Shown one piece after another: positions 7,432-14,263 of a DNA stretch of 25,205 nucleotides (position 1 is the first letter of the stretch; the number at the start of each line of letters is the position of its first letter). The DNA comes from CAYQFQ01 sp964416925 (lineage in GTDB: Bacteria > Patescibacteriota > Minisyncoccia > Phycocordibacterales > GWA1-40-21). The notes below the pieces were generated by a model that did not search any database, had not been told where the DNA came from, and was given only the letters and a program-made list of their open reading frames with translations. The DNA is taken from assembly GCA_964416925.1 (NCBI GenBank), contig CAYQFQ010000011.1, forward strand, positions 1 through 25,205, read 5' to 3'. Position numbers and translations under genes: made by a program.

Positions 7432-7863
7432 TTATTTTACTTGTCCTCCTGCTTTTTCTATCTTTGACTTAGCTTCTTTTGAAACCTTACAGTCCTCTAC
7501 TGTAATTTTTTTTGAAATATCTCCACCAGCTAATATTTTAACTACTGGATTTTTACCTAACTTGATTTTAAATATACCCTTTTCTACTAAAGTCTTTGGA
7601 CTTACTGTTTCTCCGTTTGAATAGGCTTTATCTAAGTCACCTACATTTACAATCGCTAAATCAGGTTGGAATGATTTGAAGGCATAACCTCTAAGCTTTG
7701 GCATTTTCTTGATAAGATCTCTCATCTCTGGTCTAACCTTGTGTCCAGCTCTAGCTGTTTGTCCCTTTCCTCCTCTTCCACAGGTTTTACCTCTCTTACC
7801 TCCTCTGCCTACAAGCACAGTCTTTTTATTTTCTGTTTTTCTTTTTAATTCGTGTATCTGCAT
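7432..7863 (-). CDS. rplO: 50S ribosomal protein L15
   Basis: L15 binds 23S rRNA and takes part in late large-subunit assembly. The Gly-rich N-terminal signature (GRGGKRGKTCGRGGKGQTARAG) is present, followed by the FQPDLAIVNVGDL segment and a C-terminal domain ending in KIEKAGGQVK. Length is 143 residues, normal for the family. It follows rpsE after 10 bases with no rpmD (L30) between; loss of L30 is typical of CPR bacteria. secY follows four bases later. Confidence 0.96.
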   Translation of the reverse strand: MQIHELKRKTENKKTVLVGRGGKRGKTCGRGGKGQTARAGHKVRPEMRDLIKKMPKLRGYAFKSFQPDLAIVNVGDLDKAYSNGETVSPKTLVEKGIFKIKLGKNPVVKILAGGDISKKITVEDCKVSKEAKSKIEKAGGQVK

Positions 7864-7873
7864 TGTATTTAAA

Positions 7874-8611
7874 TTATTTCACCTCTTCCTTTACAACCTC
7901 AACGACAACAGGCTCAACAACTTTTATTTTCTTTCCTTTACTATTAAACATTGAAAGCGCTTCTATTGTTGCCATAGCAATGTTAAGTTTATTTTTTGAT
8001 GGAGACAAAATCTTTGTGGTGACGTCCTTAATTCCTGCAAGTTCAATGACAGTCCTAAGAGCACTTCCTGCTGTAACTCCTCTTCCTGCAGCTGGCATAA
8101 TCTTTACGTTTCCACTACAATATTTTGCACTAACTTCAAAAGGGATTGACATTGTCTTTGTTAAGCTCAAGTTCAAAATATTTTTCTTAGCATCTCTGAA
8201 GGCTTTTTCAATAGCTATTGAAGTATCGTTAGCCTTACCCATTCCTACGCCAACTGAACCTTTTTTATTTCCCGCAACTACAACTACGCTGAAGTTTAAT
8301 CTCTTTCCTCCAGAAGTAACTCTGGTAACTCTTCTGATATTTAAAATCTTTTGTTCAAATTCTGGCTTAACTCTTGCATCTCTTGAAAATGGACTTCTTC
8401 TTGGGTTTTTTGATCTATCTCCAGATTGACTGCCAAACGCTGGCTTACCTGCAAATGATCTTTGTCCATCTTTAGACATAAAAGGCTTTGCTGGACCACG
8501 GTTATTAAAAAATCTTGGTTTAGCACCTGGTACGAACGGAGGTCTAACAGCAGGTCTTGATCCTGGTGTTGCTGGTGTTGTTGTTTGATTTGTGTTTTTT
8601 GCAGTTTCCAT
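7874..8611 (-). CDS. rpsE: 30S ribosomal protein S5 with long N-terminal extension
   Basis: S5 lies at the 30S decoding region and influences translational accuracy. The conserved domain begins around residue 84 (EQKILNIRRVTRVTSGGKRL) and includes GNKKGSVGVGMGKA and PAAGRGVTAGSALRTV. Before it is a Pro/Gly/Arg-rich extension of about 80 residues, and the C-terminus ends in a Val/Glu/Lys tail. At 245 residues it is well above the common 160-175. The ATG at 8611 fits the leader pattern of the other genes. Such disordered tails are a recurring property of r-proteins in this cluster. Confidence 0.95.
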   Translation of the reverse strand: METAKNTNQTTTPATPGSRPAVRPPFVPGAKPRFFNNRGPAKPFMSKDGQRSFAGKPAFGSQSGDRSKNPRRSPFSRDARVKPEFEQKILNIRRVTRVTSGGKRLNFSVVVVAGNKKGSVGVGMGKANDTSIAIEKAFRDAKKNILNLSLTKTMSIPFEVSAKYCSGNVKIMPAAGRGVTAGSALRTVIELAGIKDVTTKILSPSKNKLNIAMATIEALSMFNSKGKKIKVVEPVVVEVVKEEVK

Positions 8612-8616
8612 ATTTA

Positions 8617-8967
8617 TTAAAACTTAAGTCCTCCTTCCCTTGCACCATCAGCAAGAGCTTTAACTTTACCTGTGTATAGAAAACCTCCTCTATCAAAGAC
8701 AACTTTGTCTATATTTTTTGCCTTTGCAAGTTTTGCTATTTCTTTTCCAACTTCAATTGATCTTTCCATAAAAGTTTTTCCTGTTGCTTTGTCTGATGAA
8801 AAAGCGACTAATGTGCTTTTTGCATTATCGTCAATAATTTGAGCGTATATATTGGTATTTGATCTGTAAACACAAAGTCTTGGTTTTTCGGCAGTGCCAA
8901 AAACCTTAGATCTTATTCTTTTGTGTCTTCTTTCTATCTTTTCTGTTTTTGGATTTTTGTTCCTCAT
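8617..8967 (-). CDS. rplR: 50S ribosomal protein L18
   Basis: L18 binds 5S rRNA and joins it to the large subunit. The sequence has RRHKRIRSKVFGTAEKPRLC, the family's N-terminal RNA-binding part, then VYRSNTNIYAQIIDD and the C-terminal VVFDRGGFLYTGKVKALADGAREGG. At 116 residues it has the normal size. It lies between rplF and rpsE in canonical order, with 20-base and 5-base gaps, in the operon that starts at the 10181-10209 promoter. Confidence 0.96.
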   Translation of the reverse strand: MRNKNPKTEKIERRHKRIRSKVFGTAEKPRLCVYRSNTNIYAQIIDDNAKSTLVAFSSDKATGKTFMERSIEVGKEIAKLAKAKNIDKVVFDRGGFLYTGKVKALADGAREGGLKF

Positions 8968-8987
8968 ATTAAATACTTATTTAAATT

Positions 8988-9521
8988 TTATGCAGTCTTT
9001 TTACCTTCCTTCCTTCTTACAACTTCCTTTTCGTATCTGATACCCTTACCTTTATATGGTTCTGGTTTCTTTACCTGTTGTAAATCCGCAGCAAATCTTG
9101 TAACCATTTCCTTATCAATACCGGAAATAGAAACCGTACCTTTCTCTGAAGTTACTTTAAGACCATCAGGAATAATTTTCTTAACAGGGTGAGAGAAACC
9201 GACTCTTAGGGTTAATTCTTTTCCTGAAACATCACCTTTGTAACCAATTCCTTCAATAACCATTCTTTCTTCGAAGTGCTTGTTTACTCCGGCAATCATG
9301 TTTGTTATATGCGATGCGTATGAACCCCATAGAGCATTGTTCTCAATGGTTTCTTTAACCGGCTTAAGGTTAATCTTTCCATCGGCGATAGTTATTGTAA
9401 TATCTTTTTTGAAAGTCCTTTTAAGTTCACCTAATGGCCCCTTCACAGTAACTGTGCCACTGACGTTTGTAACTTCAGTTTTTGCAGGAATAACTATTTC
9501 TTTTTTTCCGATTCTTGACAT
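8988..9521 (-). CDS. rplF: 50S ribosomal protein L6
   Basis: L6 binds 23S rRNA near the factor-binding site. The protein starts MSRIGKKEIVIPAKTEV and has the family C-terminal signature KKPEPYKGKGIRYEKEVVRRKEGKK. I choose the ATG at 9521 (177 residues, normal for L6). An in-frame TTG further up at 9584 would add 21 residues translated through two GC-rich hairpins, which is unlikely. The gene follows rpsH with an unusual structured gap of 56 bases, although the rest of this operon is tightly packed. Confidence 0.96.
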   Translation of the reverse strand: MSRIGKKEIVIPAKTEVTNVSGTVTVKGPLGELKRTFKKDITITIADGKINLKPVKETIENNALWGSYASHITNMIAGVNKHFEERMVIEGIGYKGDVSGKELTLRVGFSHPVKKIIPDGLKVTSEKGTVSISGIDKEMVTRFAADLQQVKKPEPYKGKGIRYEKEVVRRKEGKKTA

Positions 9522-9545
9522 AAATGTTTTGTTGATTTTCTTGTA

Positions 9546-9578
9546 CCCGCCTCTTCGGCGGGTCGCCGATGAGGCGAC
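9546..9578 (-). repeat. Tandem GC-rich hairpins between rpsH and rplF
   Basis: Two perfect six-bp stems lie side by side: GTCGCC/GGCGAC (9562-9567, 9573-9578) and CCCGCC/GGCGGG (9546-9551, 9557-9562), both with five-base loops and sharing one base. The first begins at the rpsH stop codon. No T run follows, so this is not a normal terminator. It may tune translation of rplF, act as an attenuator or RNase site, or be an inserted palindromic repeat. Confidence 0.5.
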
Positions 9579-9967
9579 TACCAAATTTTGAATAAGAGTT
9601 CACCTCCTAATTTTTGTTTCTTTGCTTCTTTGTCTGTCATAACACCTTTTGATGTTGATAGAATTACCCTACCATAACCATTCTTAAAAGGTTTTATCTC
9701 ACCTGCTCCAAAGTAGACTCTCTTTGATGGCTTTGATATTCTCTGAATCTCTCTTATTTTTGCTTTACCATTTTCTGCGTATGCAAGTGTAATATCAAAC
9801 TTATTTGTTTTTTTCTTCTTAGATACAGCCTTGATGAAGCCCTCCTTTACCATAAGATCTGCTATAGCTTCTTTAAGATTTGAATGAAAAATAGATACAG
9901 ACTCTTTGCCTGCGAAGTTAGCATTCTTAATGTTAATTATAAAATTTGAAATTGGATCTGCTACCAT
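9578..9967 (-). CDS. rpsH: 30S ribosomal protein S8
   Basis: S8 is a primary binder of 16S rRNA and in model bacteria also a repressor of the spc operon. The start MVADPISNFIINIKNANFAGKE is typical, as is the C-terminal signature LSTSKGVMTDKEAKKQKLGGELLFKIW. Length is 129 residues, normal. Its ATG at 9967 overlaps the rpsN stop by seven bases, pointing to coupled translation. The start of rplE, where E. coli S8 binds, is in a separate transcription unit here, so the classical feedback circuit may differ. Confidence 0.97.
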   Translation of the reverse strand: MVADPISNFIINIKNANFAGKESVSIFHSNLKEAIADLMVKEGFIKAVSKKKKTNKFDITLAYAENGKAKIREIQRISKPSKRVYFGAGEIKPFKNGYGRVILSTSKGVMTDKEAKKQKLGGELLFKIW

Positions 9968-10146
9968 GATGATTTTCTTATACCAGGGATTTTACCCTCG
10001 TTTGCGAATTCTCTAAAACATATTCTACAGAGATCGAAGTCTCTCATATAACCATGTTTTCTTCCACATCTAAAGCATCTCAATACTTTTCTTGTAGAGA
10101 ATTTTGGTGTCTTTTGTGATCTTGCTATCGTTGATTTCTTTGCCAT
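9961..10146 (-). CDS. rpsN: 30S ribosomal protein S14, zinc-binding (type Z)
   Basis: S14 helps assemble the 30S head. This is the short zinc form of 61 residues, with cysteine pairs CFRCG and CRIC, and the C-terminal motif FANEGKIPGIRKSSW. I choose the ATG at 10146 (MAKKSTIARSQ); the longer frame upstream reads non-family residues over the promoter. The gene heads a transcription unit of its own: a TTGACT/TAAGAT promoter lies just upstream, and a terminated GC-rich cassette separates it from rplE. No Shine-Dalgarno sequence is evident. A small hairpin (AGCTT-TTAG-AAGCT) is in the leader. Confidence 0.95.
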   Translation of the reverse strand: MAKKSTIARSQKTPKFSTRKVLRCFRCGRKHGYMRDFDLCRICFREFANEGKIPGIRKSSW

Positions 10147-10180
10147 AATAAACAAAAAGCTTCTAAAAGCTCGTCTGCGT

Positions 10181-10209
10181 ATCTTAGCAAGAAGGAAGAA
10201 AAAAGTCAA
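10181..10209 (-). promoter_or_regulatory. Promoter of the rpsN-rpsH-rplF-...-secY operon
   Basis: TTGACT (10204-10209) and TAAGAT (10181-10186) on the minus strand are separated by exactly 17 bases, close to the sigma-70 consensus. It gives a leader of about 30 bases to rpsN. Its presence shows that the spc genes here do not depend on read-through from rplE. Confidence 0.75.
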
Positions 10210-10302
10210 ACACCATAATAGTTTTATACATCAAAAACATAAGATTCATATTATTTGGTGATTAGTTATCGGAAATATAAACAAACACTTAACCTTTTGA
10301 GT

Positions 10303-10336
10303 ATTAAAAAGGGGCAAGCCTTGCGACTTGCCCCTT
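10303..10336 (-). terminator. Terminator of the GC-rich mini-gene
   Basis: A 10-bp perfect stem AAGGGGCAAG/CTTGCCCCTT (10309-10318, 10327-10336) with an 8-base loop is followed on the minus strand by TTTTTAATAC. It lies 24 bases downstream of the mini-gene stop. Confidence 0.85.
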
Positions 10337-10360
10337 CCCTTGTCTGAACCGTCTTCGTGG

Positions 10361-10498
10361 TCAGGCCAGGGCGCGGCCGCGGGGAATGGCGTCGATGCCG
10401 GTCTCGGTGGCATGGATGTCGGCGATGACCTTCTTGGCGGCGTGATGGGCGGCTTCTTCGATCTTCCTGCGGGTGTGGGCCATGGTCGTCGGTTTCAT
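10361..10498 (-). CDS. GC-rich 45-residue protein, unknown
   Basis: I do not recognise this protein. The ATG at 10496-10498 is preceded by AAGGAGAG (10505-10512) at ideal distance, a strong Shine-Dalgarno sequence that the surrounding host genes lack. The product is 45 residues: basic N-terminus (MKPTTMAHTRRK), an Ala/His/Lys helix (EEAAHHAAKKVIADIHA) and a short Pro/Arg tail. By hand count 92 of 138 bases are G or C, about 67 percent, with codons such as GCC, ATC and GAC, against clearly AT-rich neighbours. It has its own promoter and terminator and lies between rplE and rpsN, interrupting a normally continuous operon. Horizontal acquisition is likely; function is unknown, possibly nucleic-acid binding judging only from charge. 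Confidence 0.7.
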   Translation of the reverse strand: MKPTTMAHTRRKIEEAAHHAAKKVIADIHATETGIDAIPRGRALA

Positions 10499-10550
10499 CT
10501 TCGTCTCTCCTTCTTTTTAAGCTTGCATGCTATGCTTGCTCTTTAAATAT

Positions 10551-10578
10551 ATTATATACAATTCTTTTTTCGAGTCAA
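10551..10578 (-). promoter_or_regulatory. Promoter of the GC-rich mini-gene
   Basis: TTGACT (10573-10578) and a perfect TATAAT (10551-10556) are separated by 16 bases on the minus strand. The leader contains the overlapping palindromes GCATGC and AAGCTT just before the ribosome site. Confidence 0.75.
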
Positions 10579-10612
10579 CGAAGTTATAAACACCATCAAA
10601 GATAATTAATGA

Positions 10613-10641
10613 GTATATTAAAAGCCGTGATTGGCGGCTTT
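10613..10641 (-). terminator. Terminator ending the rplE transcript and element B
   Basis: The stem AAAGCCG/CGGCTTT (10621-10627, 10635-10641) with a 7-base loop is followed on the minus strand by TTTTAATAT. It closes element B and separates it from the mini-gene promoter. Confidence 0.65.
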
Positions 10642-10963
10642 CACCTCTCCTACTCCAGTAGTAAAGTATCAGAATACTTACTACGGGGCAGGCTTAAAGT
10701 GAAGGCTCGTCTTTTTAAAACATTGCGCAGCACGACGTTTCTCCTCTTTCTCCAACTTAGAGCGAGTCTATTCATTTTGTAAACATTACGGAGTAAATTA
10801 TCAGCAGATAATTTGCGAGTATAGAAGAAACACCGCGACTGGCGGTGTTTCTATTTTGGCTAGTGAGAATCAGAGTAGAAAATTCTTATTTTATATTTTG
10901 TCCGAACGACGACATAAATATGATTTTCATATCGTGTTTATAAAATGAATTGACGAGCGTCCC
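10613..10963 (-). ncRNA. Structured element B (unknown RNA family), copy 2
   Basis: This gene-free stretch starts directly after the rplE stop codon and ends in an intrinsic terminator. Plus positions 10766-10785 pair with 10935-10954: 18 Watson-Crick pairs, one G-U, one mismatch. Enclosed hairpins are 10828-10836/10842-10850 and 10795-10802/10807-10814 (loop AGCA). Outside is GTAG-TAAAGTAT/ATACTTA-CTAC (10658-10684, loop CAGA), closed by CTCC against GGGG (10685-10688). The block GGCTTAAAG at 10691-10699 matches element A. About 80 extra bases sit between the long helix and the first hairpin compared with A. The shared plan with changed base pairs argues for selection on structure. It could be a 3' UTR RNA, an independent small RNA or a mobile element. 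Confidence 0.65.
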
Positions 10964-11527
10964 TTACTTTTCCTTCTTTGTCTCTTCTTCTTTTTTAAAA
11001 GGAAAACCTAAGTATGTTAGTAATGCTTTTGCTCTTGCTTTTGTCTTAGCATTTGTACCAATAACTATAGATAGACCGAAAACGTTTTTTAATTCTTCAT
11101 CTGAGACTTCAGGGAAAATGCTGCTCTCTTTTATACCAATACTGTAATTTCCCATCTGATCTATTCCTGAAGTTGAAATACCTCTAAAGTCTTTTGTTCT
11201 AGGAAAAGCGACATTGACGAGTTTATCAAGAAAATCAAACATTCTCTGTCCTCGGAGTGTTACGTGAAGTCCTACTGGGTCTCCCTCTCTCACCTTGAAA
11301 GCTGCAATAGACTTCTTTGCACCCTTTAAAGATGCTTTTTGTCCTGCAATTTTCATCACTCTGTCTTGTATCAATTCGATTTTGCTCTTATCTTTGAGAG
11401 AACCAATACCTACGTTTATATTTATTTTTGTGACCTTTGGGGTTTGCATCACATTCTTTAAACCCAAAGTTTCTTTTAGGGCATCAAAGGCTTTATTCTG
11501 TTTTTCTTTTATTGAAATAGTTTTCAT
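10964..11527 (-). CDS. rplE: 50S ribosomal protein L5
   Basis: L5 binds 5S rRNA and contacts the P-site tRNA. The N-terminal part ENVMQTPKVTKININVG-like segment (here LKNVMQTPKVTKININVG) and the C-terminal GISTSGIDQMGNYSIGIKESSIFPEV are diagnostic. It has 187 residues, normal, with a basic tail. It is the last gene of the rpsS-led transcription unit: its TAA stop is followed at once by structured element B, not by rpsN as in the usual spc operon. The ATG is at 11527, 20 bases after rplX. Confidence 0.97.
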   Translation of the reverse strand: MKTISIKEKQNKAFDALKETLGLKNVMQTPKVTKININVGIGSLKDKSKIELIQDRVMKIAGQKASLKGAKKSIAAFKVREGDPVGLHVTLRGQRMFDFLDKLVNVAFPRTKDFRGISTSGIDQMGNYSIGIKESSIFPEVSDEELKNVFGLSIVIGTNAKTKARAKALLTYLGFPFKKEEETKKEK

Positions 11528-11547
11528 GGTCTTACTTTAAAATGCTC

Positions 11548-11847
11548 TTATATTTCTTTACCTGTCTTCTTGTTTACTCTGACAAATTTATCACCAACAA
11601 GTTTCTTTCCGACTCTTGCTCTCTTTCCTCCATCTGAAATAGTGACATTGGAGACATTTATTGGCATAGCAAGTTCAATTGTCTGTCCTTTTGTTCCAGC
11701 TTTTCTTGCTCTCTGATGTTTCTTGTGGACGTTTACGCCCTCAACAACAACCAAATTTCTTTTTGGAATAGCACGAACAACCTTGCTTATTTTGCCTTTG
11801 TCTTTACCTGCTATTACTATAACATTGTCTCCTTTCTTTATTTTCAT
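11548..11847 (-). CDS. rplX: 50S ribosomal protein L24
   Basis: L24 initiates 50S assembly. It begins MKIKKGDNVIVIAGKDKGKISKV, the KOW motif that defines the family, followed by VVEGVNVHKKHQR and a C-terminal DGGKRARVGKK. Length is 99 residues, normal. It lies nine bases after rplN and 20 bases before rplE, in canonical order. No Shine-Dalgarno sequence is visible in the AT-rich leader. Confidence 0.97.
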   Translation of the reverse strand: MKIKKGDNVIVIAGKDKGKISKVVRAIPKRNLVVVEGVNVHKKHQRARKAGTKGQTIELAMPINVSNVTISDGGKRARVGKKLVGDKFVRVNKKTGKEI

Positions 11848-11856
11848 ATATTTTTA

Positions 11857-12228
11857 TTAAACAAGTTCAGGTGCAAGTGATCCAATTTTCTGGAAACCAG
11901 CTTCTACTATTTCTCTTGGGATAGGACCAAAAACTCTACCGGCAATAGGATCCTTTTTACCCTTTTCAATAATAACAACTGCATTTTCATCAAATCTAAT
12001 GTAAGTACCATCTGCTCTTCTCAAAGGTTGTTTCTGTCTTACTACGACAGCATATAAAACATCTTTTTTCTTAACCTGTTTTCTTGGTTCAGCTTTCTGA
12101 ACTGAAAGCATGACAACTTCTCCTATCTTTGCCCATCTTTTCTTTGAGCTACCAAGTACTTTGAAAACTCTGCCGATCTTGGCACCTGTGTTATCTGCTA
12201 TATTAACTATTGTTTTGTCTTGTATCAT
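11857..12228 (-). CDS. rplN: 50S ribosomal protein L14
   Basis: L14 binds 23S rRNA at the subunit interface. The N-terminal MIQDKTIVNIADNTGAKIGRVFKVLGSS, the central VVRQKQPLRRADGTYIRFDENAVVII and the C-terminal GRVFGPIPREIVEAGFQKIGSLAPELV are textbook signatures. Length is 123 residues, exactly normal. It follows rpsQ after 22 bases and precedes rplX. Confidence 0.98.
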   Translation of the reverse strand: MIQDKTIVNIADNTGAKIGRVFKVLGSSKKRWAKIGEVVMLSVQKAEPRKQVKKKDVLYAVVVRQKQPLRRADGTYIRFDENAVVIIEKGKKDPIAGRVFGPIPREIVEAGFQKIGSLAPELV

Positions 12229-12250
12229 ATCTGTTTAATAATTAATCTAC

Positions 12251-12520
12251 TTACTTAGTTAAGTTACTTAAAACCTTAAAACTCTTTCTTTTTGAAATTG
12301 GCCTGGTCTCAATGATTTCAACTTTATCCCCTTCTTTACAGGTATTACCAGCATCGTGGGCCATTATTTTATTGCTTACTTTGAAAAATTTACCGTACTT
12401 TGGATGTTTTTTAAAATACTCTACCTTTACGACAATGCTGTCTTTCATTTTGTTCGAGACGACAACACCGGCTAGGACTTTATTCTTCACGATATTCTTT
12501 TGTTCTGTTTTCTTTTCCAT
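12251..12520 (-). CDS. rpsQ: 30S ribosomal protein S17
   Basis: S17 is a primary 16S rRNA binder. The OB-fold sequence VLAGVVVSNKMKDSIVVKVEYFKKHPKYGKFFK is followed by the signature GDKVEIIETRPISKRKSFKV. Length is 89 residues. It starts with ATG at 12520, six bases after rpmC, and is followed by rplN; the order matches the S10/spc junction of most bacteria. Confidence 0.96.
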   Translation of the reverse strand: MEKKTEQKNIVKNKVLAGVVVSNKMKDSIVVKVEYFKKHPKYGKFFKVSNKIMAHDAGNTCKEGDKVEIIETRPISKRKSFKVLSNLTK

Positions 12521-12526
12521 ATAAAA

Positions 12527-12715
12527 CTATTTTGTAGTAACACCTGAATTAATAAAGGTTAAAATTCTTGCAATATCTTTCTTGAGTAATTTGCCTTCTT
12601 TTACATTCTTTATTTTGCTTCCGGAAATACCAAAGTTAAATGTTCTAAGAGCTGATCTCTTTTCCTTTAGCATATTCTCAAGTTCCTTTTTTGTTTTGTT
12701 GGCAAATTCTTTCAT
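12527..12715 (-). CDS. rpmC: 50S ribosomal protein L29
   Basis: L29 sits near the peptide exit tunnel and helps dock SRP and trigger factor. It is a 62-residue two-helix protein; the region LENMLKEKRSALRTFNFGISGSKIKN and the C-terminal LLKKDIARILTFIN fit the family. It lies between rplP (4-base gap) and rpsQ (6-base gap), its canonical place, which supports the call although the sequence is short and diverged. Confidence 0.93.
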   Translation of the reverse strand: MKEFANKTKKELENMLKEKRSALRTFNFGISGSKIKNVKEGKLLKKDIARILTFINSGVTTK

Positions 12716-12719
12716 GTTT

Positions 12720-13136
12720 TTATCTAGCTAAAATCTTAGTCTTTACAGGTAGCTTTGTTCCTCCCTTTCTTAGGGCCTCTCTTGCTCCTGCTTCATCCAT
12801 TCCATCAACTTCAAAAAGTACTCTTCCTGGTTTTACTATTACTTCATAACCATCAAGATCCCCTTTACCCTTTCCCATTTTAACTTCGGCTGGTTTTGAT
12901 GTGTATGGCTTATCTGGGAAAACTCTTGTCCACATTTTAGCTGTCTTTGACATTGAGTGAGCAATAGTCTTTCTTGCAGATTCTAACTGGTTTGCTCTAA
13001 CTCTACCTGCGGAAATTGCTTTCAAACCAAAAGAACCAAAAGAAACCTTTGTACCTCTTGTGGCTACACCAATCTTATCAGGGTTTTCTCTGAATGTGTG
13101 TGACTTTCTAAATTTTACTTTTTTTGGATACAACAT
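12720..13136 (-). CDS. rplP: 50S ribosomal protein L16
   Basis: L16 contacts the A-site tRNA and is needed for peptidyl transferase function. The protein starts MLYPKKVKFRKSHTFRENPD and contains FGLKAISAGRVRANQLESARKTI, MWTRVFPDKPYTSKPAEVKMGKGKG and the C-terminal ALRKGGTKLPVKTKI. Length is 138 residues, normal. It is spaced nine bases from rpsC and four from rpmC. Confidence 0.97.
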   Translation of the reverse strand: MLYPKKVKFRKSHTFRENPDKIGVATRGTKVSFGSFGLKAISAGRVRANQLESARKTIAHSMSKTAKMWTRVFPDKPYTSKPAEVKMGKGKGDLDGYEVIVKPGRVLFEVDGMDEAGAREALRKGGTKLPVKTKILAR

Positions 13137-13145
13137 GTTGGTATA

Positions 13146-13811
13146 TTATTTAATATCTTTATCGAAAATTTCTCCTCTGTATATCCAAACTTTAATACCA
13201 ATATCACCATATGTCATATGGGCTTTCTCGGTAGCATAATCAATATCGGCTCTTAGTGTCTGAAGTGGGATTCTACCTTTCTTGAGAGTCTCTGATCTTG
13301 CGATTTCTGCTCCTGCAAGTCTTCCTCCAAGATATATTCTTATACCTTCAACATCACGGCTAGCCATGACTTTTTCTATAGTCTGCTTCATAACTCTTCT
13401 AAAAGGAAGTCTCTTCTCAAGTCCTTCTGCAATCATATAGGCAACAACAGTAGCGTTTGATTCAGGATTCTTCACTTCATCGATATCTAATTTAAATTCT
13501 TTAGGAATCGAAAGTTTGTATCTTGCAGAATATTTCAAAATATCGTTTCTGAGCTTGATGATTCCCTCTCCGTTTCTTCCAATAACCATACCTGGTCTTG
13601 AAGTAGAGATAATAATTCTGACGGATTTGTCATTTCTTTCCATCTCAACTGAGGCTACATATGAACCTCTCATCTTCTTTTCAAGATATTCTCTGATTTT
13701 TATGTCACTCTTTAGATTTGTTTTGAAATCTTTACCAAAAGAAAACCATCTGGATTTCCATCCTCTAATGATTCCTAATCTATGTGAATATGGGTGAACT
13801 GTATGTGACAT
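13146..13811 (-). CDS. rpsC: 30S ribosomal protein S3
   Basis: S3 is part of the 30S mRNA entry site. It starts MSHTVHPYSHRLGIIRGWKSRWF, with an extended N-terminus compared with the common MGQKV form, then the KH domain (RIIISTSRPGMVIGRNGEGI) and the C-terminal domain GRLAGAEIARSETLKKGRIPLQTLRADIDY. Length is 221 residues. It lies 16 bases after rplV. Confidence 0.97.
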   Translation of the reverse strand: MSHTVHPYSHRLGIIRGWKSRWFSFGKDFKTNLKSDIKIREYLEKKMRGSYVASVEMERNDKSVRIIISTSRPGMVIGRNGEGIIKLRNDILKYSARYKLSIPKEFKLDIDEVKNPESNATVVAYMIAEGLEKRLPFRRVMKQTIEKVMASRDVEGIRIYLGGRLAGAEIARSETLKKGRIPLQTLRADIDYATEKAHMTYGDIGIKVWIYRGEIFDKDIK

Positions 13812-13827
13812 AATTATTTATTAAAAT

Positions 13828-14259
13828 TTATTTATCTTCTATTTTCTTAGCTTTTACAGCCTTTTTAACCTTTGGCTTTTCTTCAGCCTTTACTGAAGCT
13901 TTTTCTGCTGCCTTCAATTCTTTTTTGCTTGGTGTTTTTGCGTCCAAAACAATCACAATATGACTTGTTCTCTTCTTAATAGCAAAAGCCATACCTCTAG
14001 CTCTTGGCATTCTTCTGTTAAGAACTGGACCTCCATCAACTCTAAATTCTTTTACAACAAGGTCATCGATATTTACATTGCTGTTTTTTGCATTAGCTAT
14101 AGCAGAATCGAGAAGTTTAAGCATAGGAGAAGAAGCTCTCTTAACTAAAAATTGCAATGCAACTTTCGCATCGCTGACTTTCTTCCCTTTTATAAGGTTT
14201 GCTACTAATCTAACCTTTCTTGGGGACTGTTTGTAATCGCTTAATCTTGCGGTAATCAT
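13828..14259 (-). CDS. rplV: 50S ribosomal protein L22
   Basis: L22 lines the peptide exit tunnel. The start ITARLSDYKQSPRKVRLVANLIKGK and the signature VKEFRVDGGPVLNRRMPRARGMAFAIKKRTSHIVIVL are diagnostic. At 143 residues it carries a Lys/Ala/Glu-rich C-terminal tail of about 30 residues beyond the normal domain, like rpsS and rpsE here. It starts four bases after the rpsS stop. Confidence 0.96.
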   Translation of the reverse strand: MITARLSDYKQSPRKVRLVANLIKGKKVSDAKVALQFLVKRASSPMLKLLDSAIANAKNSNVNIDDLVVKEFRVDGGPVLNRRMPRARGMAFAIKKRTSHIVIVLDAKTPSKKELKAAEKASVKAEEKPKVKKAVKAKKIEDK

Positions 14260-14263
14260 ATTA

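Noticed and set aside
10371..10530. Vector-like sites (NotI GCGGCCGC, NcoI CCATGG, and AAGCTTGCATGC as in pUC polylinkers)
   Set aside because: The match to the polylinker stops after 12 bases and the NotI site lies in natural-looking GC-rich codons. Contamination is not proven, but read mapping should exclude it.
10328..10546. A plus-strand frame across the GC-rich mini-gene
   Set aside because: It runs through the terminator hairpin and the promoter leader and lacks a ribosome site; the minus frame is the coherent gene.
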